Shown here in pieces: positions 54,268 to 62,782 of a DNA stretch of 64,000 nt. Made by a program: the position numbers and the translations under genes. Below the pieces are notes generated by a model. The model was not told the DNA's origin. It saw only the letters and a list, made by a program, of their open reading frames with translations, and searched no databases. The stretch is from AP-15 sp963762575 (GTDB taxonomy: Bacteria; Pseudomonadota; Alphaproteobacteria; ATCC43930; CGMCC-115725), in contig CAVXLL010000011.1 of assembly GCA_963762575.1 (NCBI GenBank), positions 186,001 through 250,000 of the forward strand. Direction: 5' to 3'. Each line of letters opens with the position of its first letter. The first letter of the stretch is position 1.

Positions 54268-55326
54268 TCACAGGCTCCAGCGGACGCCGCACGAGGCACA
54301 AGCGGGCGGCGGTGCCTCACTCAACAATGCGCGGCGAAAATCCTGGTAGCGTGGCCCGTTCCAGATCTGTCGAAGGCTCTCCTGGGTTGCATTTCCCAAC
54401 GTGAAGTTATCATAGCCGCGCATCGAAAACGGCGCGATACAGCACGGGATCGCTCGGCCGTGGGCGGTGAAATACATCAGTGTCCAGGGCCGCCGGCACA
54501 GCGACCATGGCTGGTCCTCGGCTGCGCGCTTCAGGCTGGTGCCGGGTTCGGTCGCGCCCGAGGCGTTGAACCGGACCCCGAGCGTCTCGGCTAGCGTGGC
54601 CGCCTCCTCGAGCCGCCTCGGCTCGTCGCCTTCGAGCTTTTCGAACAACGCAGATCGGGCGCGCGCCAGGCCCTCTCCTTCCGGGGTAAAGACCAGGCGC
54701 TGAAGGTGGATTTCCGAGACGCCGATCCGGTGTGCCAGCCGCACAAATTCCGGCAGCTGGTCGATCGTCTCTTTGAGCCCGGTCAGCCACAGCGAGACCA
54801 CAGGGTGCTCAAGGCCTTCGGCGCGCTGGAGCGCGGTGAAGGCGCCCACGTTTCGGACAATCCGATCAAACATGTTTTTGCCGCGCACTGCCAGAAAGGC
54901 CTCGGGCTCGCCGGCGTCGAGCGACACTCGCAATTCGTCGAGGCCGGCGGCGATCAGCTCCCTGCCCTTCCTCTCCGTCAGCAACGTGCCGTTGGTGTTG
55001 AACAAGACGTAAGTGCCGCGTTCCTTCAGATAGCGCACCATGCGGGGCAGCGCCTTGACCATCATCGGCTCGCCGACCCCGTGCAATACGACCCGCGCGA
55101 TCTGCGCGAACTGGTCGACGATTCGGGTGAAGAGCCCCCAGCTCATATCCGCGGGCGGCTCCAGGTCCTCAAAGGTCCGCGGGCAAGTCTCGCACAGCAG
55201 ATTGCAGCGATTTGTCGTTTCGAGATAAAGGCAGACCGGTTCCTGTTCGGCAATCGGCCCGCGCTCGTCGCCGACGGCCTCAAAGTAGCGCCGCGGATCC
55301 GCTCTAGATTGCGCGCTGGGTGCCAT
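54268..55326 (-). CDS. Radical SAM/SPASM-domain protein
   Basis: 352 residues. The CxxxCxxC cluster is in LETTNRCNLLCETCPRTF near residue 40. VVLHGVGEPMMVKALPRMVRYLKERG and NTNGTLLTERKGRELI, with VSLDAGEPEAF, form the radical SAM barrel. A SPASM-type C-terminal region has CRRPWTLMYFTAHGRAIPCCIAPFSM and ACASCGVRWSL, offering auxiliary Fe-S ligands. The family modifies peptides, sugars or lipids. It overlaps the GT-C gene by 23 bp and lies next to GT2, suggesting glycan or glycolipid modification. Confidence 0.87.
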   Translation of the reverse strand: MAPSAQSRADPRRYFEAVGDERGPIAEQEPVCLYLETTNRCNLLCETCPRTFEDLEPPADMSWGLFTRIVDQFAQIARVVLHGVGEPMMVKALPRMVRYLKERGTYVLFNTNGTLLTERKGRELIAAGLDELRVSLDAGEPEAFLAVRGKNMFDRIVRNVGAFTALQRAEGLEHPVVSLWLTGLKETIDQLPEFVRLAHRIGVSEIHLQRLVFTPEGEGLARARSALFEKLEGDEPRRLEEAATLAETLGVRFNASGATEPGTSLKRAAEDQPWSLCRRPWTLMYFTAHGRAIPCCIAPFSMRGYDNFTLGNATQESLRQIWNGPRYQDFRRALLSEAPPPACASCGVRWSL

Positions 55327-56635
55327 GCTGTGCTCCGGACCTCGCAGCGAAAAAGAAGCGCCAAGTCATATCGACACAGAAGAGTACGGCCACGCCGCCA
55401 TATATGGTGCACCCCACCCACAGCGGGACGCGACCGGTTTTGGCGTCCCAATAGAGGAGGACCGCCGTCAGAGTCGGCCACCATGCCGGCCACCATGGGG
55501 CGGCGGTCAACAGCAGGACGAGCCATACGAAGTACCAGGGATAGTGGGGCGACGCGAGAAACATTGCTGCGGTGCCCAACGCGGTCGCCCACGGCAGGCT
55601 CGCACGTGGATCCGGCGGGCGGCGCAAAGCACCCACGGCCAGCCCTGCCATCACGGTCACCGCCAGAGCGAGATACACGGCGAGCGGCACGGGAACGGCA
55701 CGCCGAGCAACGTCCAAGAGCCAAAAGCCGCTGCCGGAGGCGAGGTTTTCTTCGGTGACGTAGCCCGGCAGAAAGCCTAGCACACGCGCGCCCACCCCAA
55801 GATACGGGAGATAGGCGGCGACAATGACGGCAACAAACGCTGCCGGCCAGCGCCAGTCGCCCAGATTCGACTTGGCGGGCCGCCACAAGGCTGGCGCCAG
55901 AACCACAGGAAAGAATTTCACCAGGGTCGCGCCGGCGAGCGCCGCGGCCGACCAGATGCGCCTTTTGGTAACGGCTGCCGCCAAAGCCAACCCGACAAAG
56001 CCGACCACGGCCGCGTCGACGTGTCCGGAACCGGCGATTTCCCAGACCGGCAGCGGGTGCCAGGCGTAGAGCAGAATTTGCTCTCTCGGCGCCCCGGTAG
56101 CCCGCAAAACCAGAAGCAGCGCCCAGATGCCGACTGCCTCGGTCATGACAAAGACGAGCTTTACCGCCAGAACAGTCTCGCCCACACGGTTCGCCAAAAG
56201 AAACAACATCTGCGCGACCGGTGGATAGATTGTCGGCGCGTAATTGCCGCGGTTAATGTGCCAGAAAACAGCCTCGTCGCGCAGCGCGGCCAGATCCGGA
56301 TCGTTCGGCACGTAACGGTACGGGTTTATTCCAGCAGCCTGGACGCGCCCGTCCCAGATGTAGCGCATAATGTCGTCCGACAAAAAGACTGGGGCAGTCA
56401 ACGCCCCGAGGCGCAAAAGGATCGCGGTCGCCAGGATCAGGGCCATTGTCGGTCGCTGACCGGGACTGCGCCTAATAATGGTTGCGGCCACCGCCCAGGC
56501 CGCGCCTTGGAGCAATGCGGCGACGATGAATGCCGGCAGATCGCGGTTGAACTGGGCGGCGAGCCCAACCGCCTCCCCCGCCAGCAACAGGCCGGCGAGG
56601 AAGAAAAACGTCGATCGCCGCGGGCGCTCCCCCAC
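55304..56635 (-). CDS. Membrane glycosyltransferase, GT87/DUF2029-like
   Basis: 443 residues from GTG 56635, directly after the upstream gene's stop. Nine to eleven transmembrane helices. The first periplasmic loop has LSDDIMRYIWDGRVQAAGINPYRYVPND, matching GT-C enzymes that use polyprenyl-phosphate sugars, with YPPVAQMLFLLAN and ILLYAWHPLPVWEIAGSGHVDA following. It would add a sugar to a periplasmic acceptor. It overlaps the radical SAM gene by 23 bp. Confidence 0.82.
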   Translation of the reverse strand: MGERPRRSTFFFLAGLLLAGEAVGLAAQFNRDLPAFIVAALLQGAAWAVAATIIRRSPGQRPTMALILATAILLRLGALTAPVFLSDDIMRYIWDGRVQAAGINPYRYVPNDPDLAALRDEAVFWHINRGNYAPTIYPPVAQMLFLLANRVGETVLAVKLVFVMTEAVGIWALLLVLRATGAPREQILLYAWHPLPVWEIAGSGHVDAAVVGFVGLALAAAVTKRRIWSAAALAGATLVKFFPVVLAPALWRPAKSNLGDWRWPAAFVAVIVAAYLPYLGVGARVLGFLPGYVTEENLASGSGFWLLDVARRAVPVPLAVYLALAVTVMAGLAVGALRRPPDPRASLPWATALGTAAMFLASPHYPWYFVWLVLLLTAAPWWPAWWPTLTAVLLYWDAKTGRVPLWVGCTIYGGVAVLFCVDMTWRFFFAARSGAQHGTQRAI

Positions 56636-56636
56636 C

Positions 56637-57437
56637 CTAACCCTCCCCCGTGGGCGGGGGAGGGAATGAGAGGCGGCTCGGAGCACCGAAGAGCTGCTTG
56701 ATGCCAGCGTTTTTTATCGCCAGCCGCTCGAGAAAAGCGGTCGTATTCGGCGCCGGATAGCTGCGATGGCGGAGCGTGGCCGACGCGCCGGGCAGCAGCT
56801 CGCGGCCGAGGACCGCCAAGCTTTCCTCGTCATCGACGTCGTACCATTCACGTAACAAGGCGACGTCGAGCCCAATTTCGCCGGCGCGCGCGATCGTCTG
56901 CCGGAAGACACGCTCGGTGCTCCAGTCGATGTCCTGGAATAGTCGGCGATGAAATTTCTTCAGCCCGATCAGATAATAGCCACCATCTGCAGCGGGCCCG
57001 AGGACGACGCGATCACCGGGTTCCCGCAAGCGACGAACCGTCTCGACGAGCAGCTCCGTCGGCAAACTCGGGCTGTCGGCATTGACCAAGCAAATCGACC
57101 CGTAGCCCGCGGCGAGAAGGTCTTGCGCGGCGTGGAACAGGCTGCGCCCGATCGTCGCCTCCTTGGGCGGCAGCAGGGCAAATCCATCGGGGAGAAGGTC
57201 TTCGAAGAATTGCTCCGAGCCGAGCGGGTGGTAGGCAGCGAAACCTTCGATCGGGATTTGCACCGCCGCCTCCAGGATGTTCGCGGCAGTGTCGGAAAGG
57301 CAGCAGGTATTGAGCTCGGCGGCCTCCTCATGGGTCAGCGGCGGCACAAGGCGCGTCTTGACGGTCCCGGCAACCGACGCTTTGGCCATGATCGCAACCG
57401 CGCAGCGTTCTTCAGGCAAGGCGGCCCCTCCCCTCAT
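56637..57437 (-). CDS. TIGR04282/DUF2064-type nucleotidyl/glycosyltransferase
   Basis: 266 residues from ATG 57437; the frame extends to 57488. Features: CAVAIMAKASVAGTVKTRLVPPLTHEEAAEL (the xKTRLxP phosphate-binding opening), ICLVNADSPSLPTELL, VVLGPAADGGYYLIGLKK and DIDWSTERVF. This matches proteins annotated as arsenosugar-type glycosyltransferases but used more widely for sugar or nucleotide transfer. The C-terminal codons lie in a GC-rich hairpin (56641-56664) that also forms the junction with the next gene. Confidence 0.86.
   Translation of the reverse strand: MRGGAALPEERCAVAIMAKASVAGTVKTRLVPPLTHEEAAELNTCCLSDTAANILEAAVQIPIEGFAAYHPLGSEQFFEDLLPDGFALLPPKEATIGRSLFHAAQDLLAAGYGSICLVNADSPSLPTELLVETVRRLREPGDRVVLGPAADGGYYLIGLKKFHRRLFQDIDWSTERVFRQTIARAGEIGLDVALLREWYDVDDEESLAVLGRELLPGASATLRHRSYPAPNTTAFLERLAIKNAGIKQLFGAPSRLSFPPPPTGEG
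56641..56664. repeat. GC-rich inverted repeat at a gene junction
   Basis: CCCTCCCCC (56641-56649) pairs with GGGGGAGGG (56656-56664), a 9-bp stem with a 6-base loop. It encodes the last residues of the upstream protein (PPPPTGEG) just before its stop. Its wording is akin to the hairpins in the repeats at 39142 and 62570. Confidence 0.55.
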
Positions 57438-57448
57438 TCGCAGAGCTC

Positions 57449-58165
57449 TCAGGAGCCGCTGAACCAGTTGTATCCGTAATCCTCCCAAAAGCCGCCCGGA
57501 TAATTGTTCGTCACCGACAGCGCCACGACGAATTTCGGATTCTTAAAGCCGAGCTTTGTCGGAATCCGGATCTTCATCGGGTAGCCAAACTTGCGCGGCA
57601 ATATCTGGTCCGCGAAAGTAAAGGCCATGATCGTTTGGGGATGCAGCGCGGTCGGCATGTCGATGCTGGTGTAATACCCGTCGGCGCAGATGAAACCCAC
57701 ATATCTGGCGGTGAGATCGGCCTCGATCCGTTCGAGAAAGGTGCGCAGCGGGCACCCGCTCCATTTGCCGATGCAACTCCAACCCTCGACACAGACATGC
57801 CGCGTAATCTGCGAGCTCTGCGGCAGTTGATAGAGTTGATCGACGCGCCACGGTCGCCTGTCGCGGATCGCTCCGCTGAGCTCGAGCTTGTAGGTGGCTG
57901 CGTCGAGTTGCGGCGCCTGCTCCTCCGGATAGAAGGCGTTGTAGCGGAAGGCGCGGTCGACCGCGCTGTCCGGATAGGTCGGCGCGAGCCGCGTCGGGTT
58001 GAACAGCCATGCCTGCACGCGATCGTTCCATGACGACATATTCCACAGCAGGCGCTGCACCGGCTCGTTGTCGGTGACGTCGCAGCCGGTCAGCATCGCC
58101 AGCGCGCCGAGGCTGAAACCGCCCCTCAGGAGGGTCCGGCGATCGGGCTTCAGGATTGCGCTCAT
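57449..58165 (-). CDS. Molybdopterin-dependent oxidoreductase, SUOX/MsrP-like, Tat-exported
   Basis: 238 residues. A twin-arginine signal (DRRTLLRGGFSLGALAML) with a Cys in TGCDV that could be lipidated. The oxidoreductase core carries YKLELSGAIRDRRPWRVDQLYQLP, CVEGWSCIGKWSG (the Cys that ligates molybdenum in sulfite-oxidase folds), YTSIDMPTALHP and GYPMKIRIPTKLGFKNPKFV. It would reduce or oxidise a small periplasmic substrate, with electrons through the cytochrome b encoded directly upstream. The two genes abut without a gap. Confidence 0.88.
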   Translation of the reverse strand: MSAILKPDRRTLLRGGFSLGALAMLTGCDVTDNEPVQRLLWNMSSWNDRVQAWLFNPTRLAPTYPDSAVDRAFRYNAFYPEEQAPQLDAATYKLELSGAIRDRRPWRVDQLYQLPQSSQITRHVCVEGWSCIGKWSGCPLRTFLERIEADLTARYVGFICADGYYTSIDMPTALHPQTIMAFTFADQILPRKFGYPMKIRIPTKLGFKNPKFVVALSVTNNYPGGFWEDYGYNWFSGS

Positions 58166-58894
58166 TTAGAGGCCCCCTGCCCGGCCGGCCCGGCCGGTGA
58201 TCATCGGCGGCAGCACCTTGGGCACCAAGAGGGTGAGCGACAGGTGAACCGCGAAAAAGAGGACAATCGCCGGCATACAGAAGAAGTGGACGTAGCGGGC
58301 GACATCGTAGCCGCCAAACAGCGCCGTCAATCCCTGGAACTGGACGGGCTTCCAGATCGACAGGCCGGAAAGCACAACCACGACTATGACGCCGAGGACA
58401 CCGATATACATCGCCTTCTGAACGGCGTTGCGTTCGCCGATGTTGTGGGACAGCCGACCGCGGAGCGCCGCCAGCAGGTCGCGCGTCACCTCCTGCGGCC
58501 GCACCGGCAGCAGGGAGCGCCGGAAATGCCCCGATGTGAGCCCGTAGACGAGATAGGCGATCAGGCTGACAAACAGCAGCCACATAGCCGCGAAATGCCA
58601 CTGCAACGCGCCGGCCAGCCCCGTTTCGTTATGCCAATGTTGTGAAATATCGGGTTGGCCGCCCAATGTCATCCAGACTGGAAATGTAAAGCCGAACAGC
58701 GGCTCCTGGTTGTAGATGCGCCACCCGCTGCCGATCATTACGAGGATCGCGACCGCATTGAGCCAGTGCGTGATCCGCACCATCAAAGGATGCAGCACAT
58801 TCGATGCGGGGCGCAATTTTTGGGTGCCACTCTCTTGGATCATTCGGGCGGATCCGCTGATGGTTCGACCGAGATAGGATATATCCGCCGGCAC
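58166..58894 (-). CDS. Cytochrome b561-like membrane subunit
   Basis: About 242 residues from ATG 58894 (58843 is an alternative). Four to five transmembrane helices with paired His: HPLMVRITHWLNAVAILVMIGSGWRIY, WHFAAMWLLFVSLIAYLVYGL, YVHFFCMPAIVLFFAVHLSLTLLVPKV. These are b-type heme ligands of Ni-Fe-hydrogenase/formate-type cytochromes. Paired with the molybdopterin enzyme, it passes electrons between the quinone pool and the periplasm. Confidence 0.87.
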   Translation of the reverse strand: MPADISYLGRTISGSARMIQESGTQKLRPASNVLHPLMVRITHWLNAVAILVMIGSGWRIYNQEPLFGFTFPVWMTLGGQPDISQHWHNETGLAGALQWHFAAMWLLFVSLIAYLVYGLTSGHFRRSLLPVRPQEVTRDLLAALRGRLSHNIGERNAVQKAMYIGVLGVIVVVVLSGLSIWKPVQFQGLTALFGGYDVARYVHFFCMPAIVLFFAVHLSLTLLVPKVLPPMITGRAGRAGGL

Positions 58895-59174
58895 CCCTGT
58901 CCGGGAAATGATCTCGGCTTATGACTCCGATGCGAGAGACGCATCGGTGCAGCGGCGAGAGATGACGCCGCTGCAGCGGCAGCCGACGATTGTCCTCGAT
59001 CCCGGACGTGGGCGGGATCAGCCCCGGCGCGATCAGCTCCAACGGCATTTATGAAAGGGACATCGTTCTGCGATGCTGGTAGGACAACAGGATCGCTGCT
59101 CCGCTCTCCGCGCCAAGTTGACGTCACGGACGAGGCCTCGATATAAGTCTGTTCCTTCGATCACGGCGAATTGC

Positions 59175-59435
59175 ATGGCTAATCACAAATCAGCGGAAAA
59201 GCGCATCCGGCAGACGGCCAAGCGCACGGCCATCAATCGCGCCCGAGCGAGCCGCGTTCGCACTTTTGTCAAAAAGGTCGAGACCGCGATCGCAACCGGC
59301 GACAAGACGACAGCACAGTCGGCCCTCCGGCTGGCGCAGCCCGAGCTGCATCGGGCGATAACCAAGGGCGTGCTCCACAAGAACACGGTGTCGCGCAAGT
59401 TGTCGCGGCTGGCCGCGCGAATCAACGCGCTCTGA
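59175..59435 (+). CDS. rpsT: 30S ribosomal protein S20
   Basis: 86 residues, highly basic, of the normal length: MANHKSAEKRIRQTAKRTA, NRARASRVRTFVKKVETAI, HKNTVSRKLSRLAARINAL. It binds 16S rRNA in the small subunit. It lies upstream of dnaA, as in many alphaproteobacteria. A hairpin follows its stop. Confidence 0.97.
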   Translation: MANHKSAEKRIRQTAKRTAINRARASRVRTFVKKVETAIATGDKTTAQSALRLAQPELHRAITKGVLHKNTVSRKLSRLAARINAL

Positions 59436-59811
59436 CCAGAGATCGCACCGATCGTTTCTGCGGCGGAATGCCGCAGGCAAGGGCCTGCCAGGGTTTGTTT
59501 GGGGGACGAACGGCAGGCGCTCACGGCAAAAAAAAAATAGCACGTTCCTTCTTCGATCCCATTGCCACTAATCCGACACATAGGTAAACTTCCAATAACG
59601 GTGCCCGGAAGTACGGCTATACCGTGTAAATCTCGGCGAACGTCAAGAAAACGTCAAGCCCTTGACATCTAGCCGACGGTAATCAGCGACAGGGAGAGCG
59701 TCTCTTCCCGTATTGAGTAGTATGGCAGAGCCACGATGTGTGTCTCTGCGGGATGGAGTACTGTCGGCAGGCGGCCGGAATTGCGTCTGTTCTATTGATG
59801 GGGGTAGAGGG
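59436..59811. other. rpsT-dnaA intergenic region
   Basis: About 375 bp with an A-run near 59528-59536 and a TTGACA hexamer at 59662-59667 that could be a -35 element; no clear -10 at the right distance. No TTATCCACA-type DnaA boxes seen, so an origin here is not supported. Confidence 0.4.
59458..59476 (+). terminator. Terminator-like hairpin after rpsT
   Basis: CTGCGGC (59458-59464), loop GGAAT, GCCGCAG (59470-59476). A looser TTTGTTT stretch follows about 20 bp later, so it is only partly Rho-independent in style. Confidence 0.5.
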
Positions 59812-61266
59812 GTGACGCAGGGAATTCAAGCGCAAGGAATTCAAGAAGGTGCGACCAACACGACGGCAGCGTGCCAAGCGGAGTGGATAGCGGTTCTCGG
59901 TCGCCTCAGGGCCGAAGTGGGCGAGGACGTCTTCCACAACTGGTTGGAACCGATCAACCTGGAGCACGTCTACAGCGGGCAGGCTGTCATCGCGGCGCCT
60001 ACCCGTTTTTTGCGCAATTGGGTGGCGAGCCATTATGCGGATCGGCTTCTCGCGCTATGGCGGGCGGAGAACGAGGGAGTAAAGCGCCTGACAGTTGTTG
60101 TCAGCGTGCGTCCGGGCGCCGTGAACGGCAGTCATTTCCCCGGCTCGGATGATGATGCGGAAGCCTCTCCGGCCTTGCCTGCTTCCGCCGGACGTTTGCC
60201 GCCGCTCGAAATCGGCGACGACAAGGCGCAGCTCTTGGCTCTCGATCAACGCTTCGTCTTCGAGAATTTCGTCGTCGGCAAGCCCAACGAACTCGCCCAC
60301 GCCGCGGCCCGGCGCGTCGCCGAGGCTTGCGCAGGTCCGGGTAACCCAGTGCCGTTCAATCCGCTGTTTCTTTACGGCGGCGTCGGGCTCGGCAAGACGC
60401 ATCTGATGCACGCCGTGGCCTGGTACGTCCGCAAGCATGCCTGCGGTCGGAAGATAATCTATCTTTCGGCCGAAAAGTTCATGTATCAATTCATTCGAGC
60501 ATTGCGCTTCAAGTCGACAATGGACTTCAAGCAACAATTCCGCTCGGTCGATCTGTTGATGATCGATGATGTGCAATTCATTATCGGCAAGGAATTGACC
60601 CAGGAAGAATTCTTTCATACCTTTAATGCATTGGTGGACGAGAACCGCCAAATCGTGATCTCAGCCGACAAGTCGCCCTCTGACCTCGAGGGTATGGAGG
60701 AGCGCATGCGCTCGCGGCTCGGCTGGGGCTTGGTCGCCGATCTGCACCCGACCACTTACGAATTGCGCCTCGGCATTTTGCAGTCGAAGGCCGAGCAGGG
60801 CGGCCTTCGGATTCCGCCGAAGGTGATGGAGTTTCTTGCCCACAAGATCGCCTCGAATGTCAGGGAGCTCGAAGGGGCTTTGAACCGAATCGCCGCTCAT
60901 GTGCAACTGGTCGGGCGCGATATCACTCTCGAGAGCGTCCAGGAGGTGCTGCACGATCTGCTCCGCTCAAGCGAGCGGCGAGTGACGATCGACGAGATCC
61001 AAAAGAAGGTCGCCGAGCACTTCAATATAAAATTTGGCGAGATGACCTCGGACCGTCGGGCTCGCGCCGTCGCCCGCCCGCGGCAGGTGGCGATGTATCT
61101 CGCCAAGCAGCTGACCACCCGATCGCTGCCGCAAATTGGTCACAAGTTCGGCGGCCGTGACCACACCACGGTCATGCACGCGGTGCGCAAGATCGAAGAG
61201 CTGATGCGCACGGACCCGTCGCTCGCCGAGGATGTCGAGCTGCTGCGGCGGATGCTGCAGGGCTGA
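59812..61266 (+). CDS. dnaA: Chromosomal replication initiator protein DnaA
   Basis: 484 residues from GTG 59812, preceded by GGGGTAGAGG; an in-frame ATG at 59722 would add 30 residues with no family similarity. Domain I is at the start (ENW-type interaction helix region, FHNWLEPINLEHV). The AAA+ core has LFLYGGVGLGKTHLMHAVAWYV (Walker A), DLLMIDDVQFI (Walker B), sensor ISADKSPSDLEGMEERMRSRLGWG and RELEGALNRIAAH. Domain IV ends with RPRQVAMYLAKQLTTRSLPQIGHKFGGRDHTTVMHAVRKIEEL, the DnaA-box-binding signature. Confidence 0.97.
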   Translation: MTQGIQAQGIQEGATNTTAACQAEWIAVLGRLRAEVGEDVFHNWLEPINLEHVYSGQAVIAAPTRFLRNWVASHYADRLLALWRAENEGVKRLTVVVSVRPGAVNGSHFPGSDDDAEASPALPASAGRLPPLEIGDDKAQLLALDQRFVFENFVVGKPNELAHAAARRVAEACAGPGNPVPFNPLFLYGGVGLGKTHLMHAVAWYVRKHACGRKIIYLSAEKFMYQFIRALRFKSTMDFKQQFRSVDLLMIDDVQFIIGKELTQEEFFHTFNALVDENRQIVISADKSPSDLEGMEERMRSRLGWGLVADLHPTTYELRLGILQSKAEQGGLRIPPKVMEFLAHKIASNVRELEGALNRIAAHVQLVGRDITLESVQEVLHDLLRSSERRVTIDEIQKKVAEHFNIKFGEMTSDRRARAVARPRQVAMYLAKQLTTRSLPQIGHKFGGRDHTTVMHAVRKIEELMRTDPSLAEDVELLRRMLQG

Positions 61267-61431
61267 GCGCTGAAGGCGTCCGCGCCAAAAAGCGGGTGCT
61301 GAGGCGGGCGGCCGATCGTGCTATAGTGCTATCCCGTCGAGCTGGAATGACGCGGCGGGGGCACTGACCGCCTTGTGGGCATGACCCGAGGGCGGCGGCG
61401 GCCGGGGTCGGCAACTCTTTGTGTAGCCAAT

Positions 61432-62550
61432 ATGAAACTGACCATCGAACGGGCGGCCTTCCTGAAGGCGCTGGGCCATGTACAAAGTGTCGTCGAACGG
61501 CGGACGACGATCCCGATACTGTCGAACGTATTGCTGCGCGCCGAGCCGGGCAGGCTGGCGCTCAGCGCGACCGACATGGATCTCGAGATCGTCGAGCGCG
61601 TTCCGGGCCAGATCGAACGCGAGGGCCGGACCACCGCACCGGCCCACACGCTTTATGACATCGTCCGCAAGCTGCGCGAAGGCGCGCAGATCGAAATCGA
61701 GACGAGCGGCGAGCGCAACGCCATCGTGCTGCGCTCCGGCCGCTCGACGTTTACCCTCGCCTGTCTCCCCCCGGAGGACTATCCGCTGATGGCGAGCGGC
61801 GAGCTGCCGTACAACTTCTCGCTGTCGGCAACCGAGTTTCGAACCTTGATCGACCGCACCCGATTCGCGATTTCGACCGAGGAGACCCGCTATTATCTGA
61901 ACGGTGTCTATCTTCATGCGACCAAAGCCGACGAAGTGCCGGTCATTCGCGCCGTCGCCACGGACGGGCACCGGCTCGCTCGGATGGAAATGGTCTTGCC
62001 GGAGGGCGCCGCCGGCATGCCGGGCATCATCATCCCGCGCAAGACCGTGATCGAGCTGAGAAAGCTCGTCGAGGAGAGCGAGCAAGAGGTGCAGATCGGG
62101 CTCAGCGAGACAAAGATCCGCCTTGCCATTGGCGAGGCAGCACTGACCTCGAAATTGATCGACGGCACCTTCCCCGATTACGACCGCGTGATCCCGTCGA
62201 ACAACGACAAGACGCTCGAAGTCAATCGGAAAGACTTCGCCGAAGCGGTCGACCGGGTATCGACGATTTCGACAGAGAAGAGCCGGGCAGTCAAGCTGAA
62301 GATCGAACACGGTGGTCTGGAAATCTCGGCAACCAGTCCCGAAAACGGCAAGGCCGAAGAGGAGCTCGAAGCGCGTTATTCCGCCGCTCCGCTCGAAATT
62401 GGTTTTAATTCGCGTTACCTGTTGGACATTGCCGAGCAAATCCAGGGGGAGGGCGTGCAATTTGAGCTTTCTGACGCTGGCTCGCCGACCATCGTGCGCG
62501 ACAGCGACGATCGCAGCGCCCTCTACGTGCTGATGCCAATGCGGGTGTGA
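61432..62550 (+). CDS. dnaN: DNA polymerase III subunit beta (sliding clamp)
   Basis: 372 residues from ATG 61432; the frame extends further upstream without similarity. MKLTIERAAFLKALGHVQSVVERRTTIPILSNVLLRA opens the first clamp domain; the C-terminal end reads DSDDRSALYVLMPMRV, the usual (Y/F)VLMPMR(V/L). Three repeated clamp folds are traceable. The ring holds polymerase on DNA. It follows dnaA by 165 bp. Confidence 0.97.
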   Translation: MKLTIERAAFLKALGHVQSVVERRTTIPILSNVLLRAEPGRLALSATDMDLEIVERVPGQIEREGRTTAPAHTLYDIVRKLREGAQIEIETSGERNAIVLRSGRSTFTLACLPPEDYPLMASGELPYNFSLSATEFRTLIDRTRFAISTEETRYYLNGVYLHATKADEVPVIRAVATDGHRLARMEMVLPEGAAGMPGIIIPRKTVIELRKLVEESEQEVQIGLSETKIRLAIGEAALTSKLIDGTFPDYDRVIPSNNDKTLEVNRKDFAEAVDRVSTISTEKSRAVKLKIEHGGLEISATSPENGKAEEELEARYSAAPLEIGFNSRYLLDIAEQIQGEGVQFELSDAGSPTIVRDSDDRSALYVLMPMRV

Positions 62551-62569
62551 GGCGACCATCGGCGATGTT

Positions 62570-62715
62570 ACCCTCACCCACCAAGCCCTTTGGGCTTGGT
62601 CCTCCCTCTCCCGCGGTGCGGGACAGGGGCTGCCAGTCGAATGAGTTGTGGTCCCTCTCCCGCACCGCGTCGCACCGCGGGAGAGGGTGGCGAGCACAGC
62701 GAGGCGGGTGAGGGT
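62570..62715. repeat. Dispersed hairpin repeat, copy 2 (MITE-like, with terminal inverted repeats)
   Basis: 146 bp between dnaN and recF. It starts with ACCCTCACCC (62570-62579) and ends with the exact reverse complement GGGTGAGGGT (62706-62715). Internal AAGCCCTTTGGGCTT and two CTCTCCCGC-type hairpins match copy 1 at 39142. No transposase; it resembles a non-autonomous element. Confidence 0.8.
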
Positions 62716-62782
62716 TGCGCGGTCCGCCCTCTGCCGTCGCCAATGGCGCGGAATGCTCGCAAACAGGTGCCTTCGACCCCAT

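Noticed and set aside
59662..59667. TTGACA as a dnaA promoter -35
   Set aside because: No suitable -10 hexamer at 16-18 bp, so it is not called as a promoter.
62570..62715. Hairpin block considered as a CRISPR or attenuator
   Set aside because: No regular spacers and no leader peptide; a second copy at 39142 shows that it is a dispersed element.
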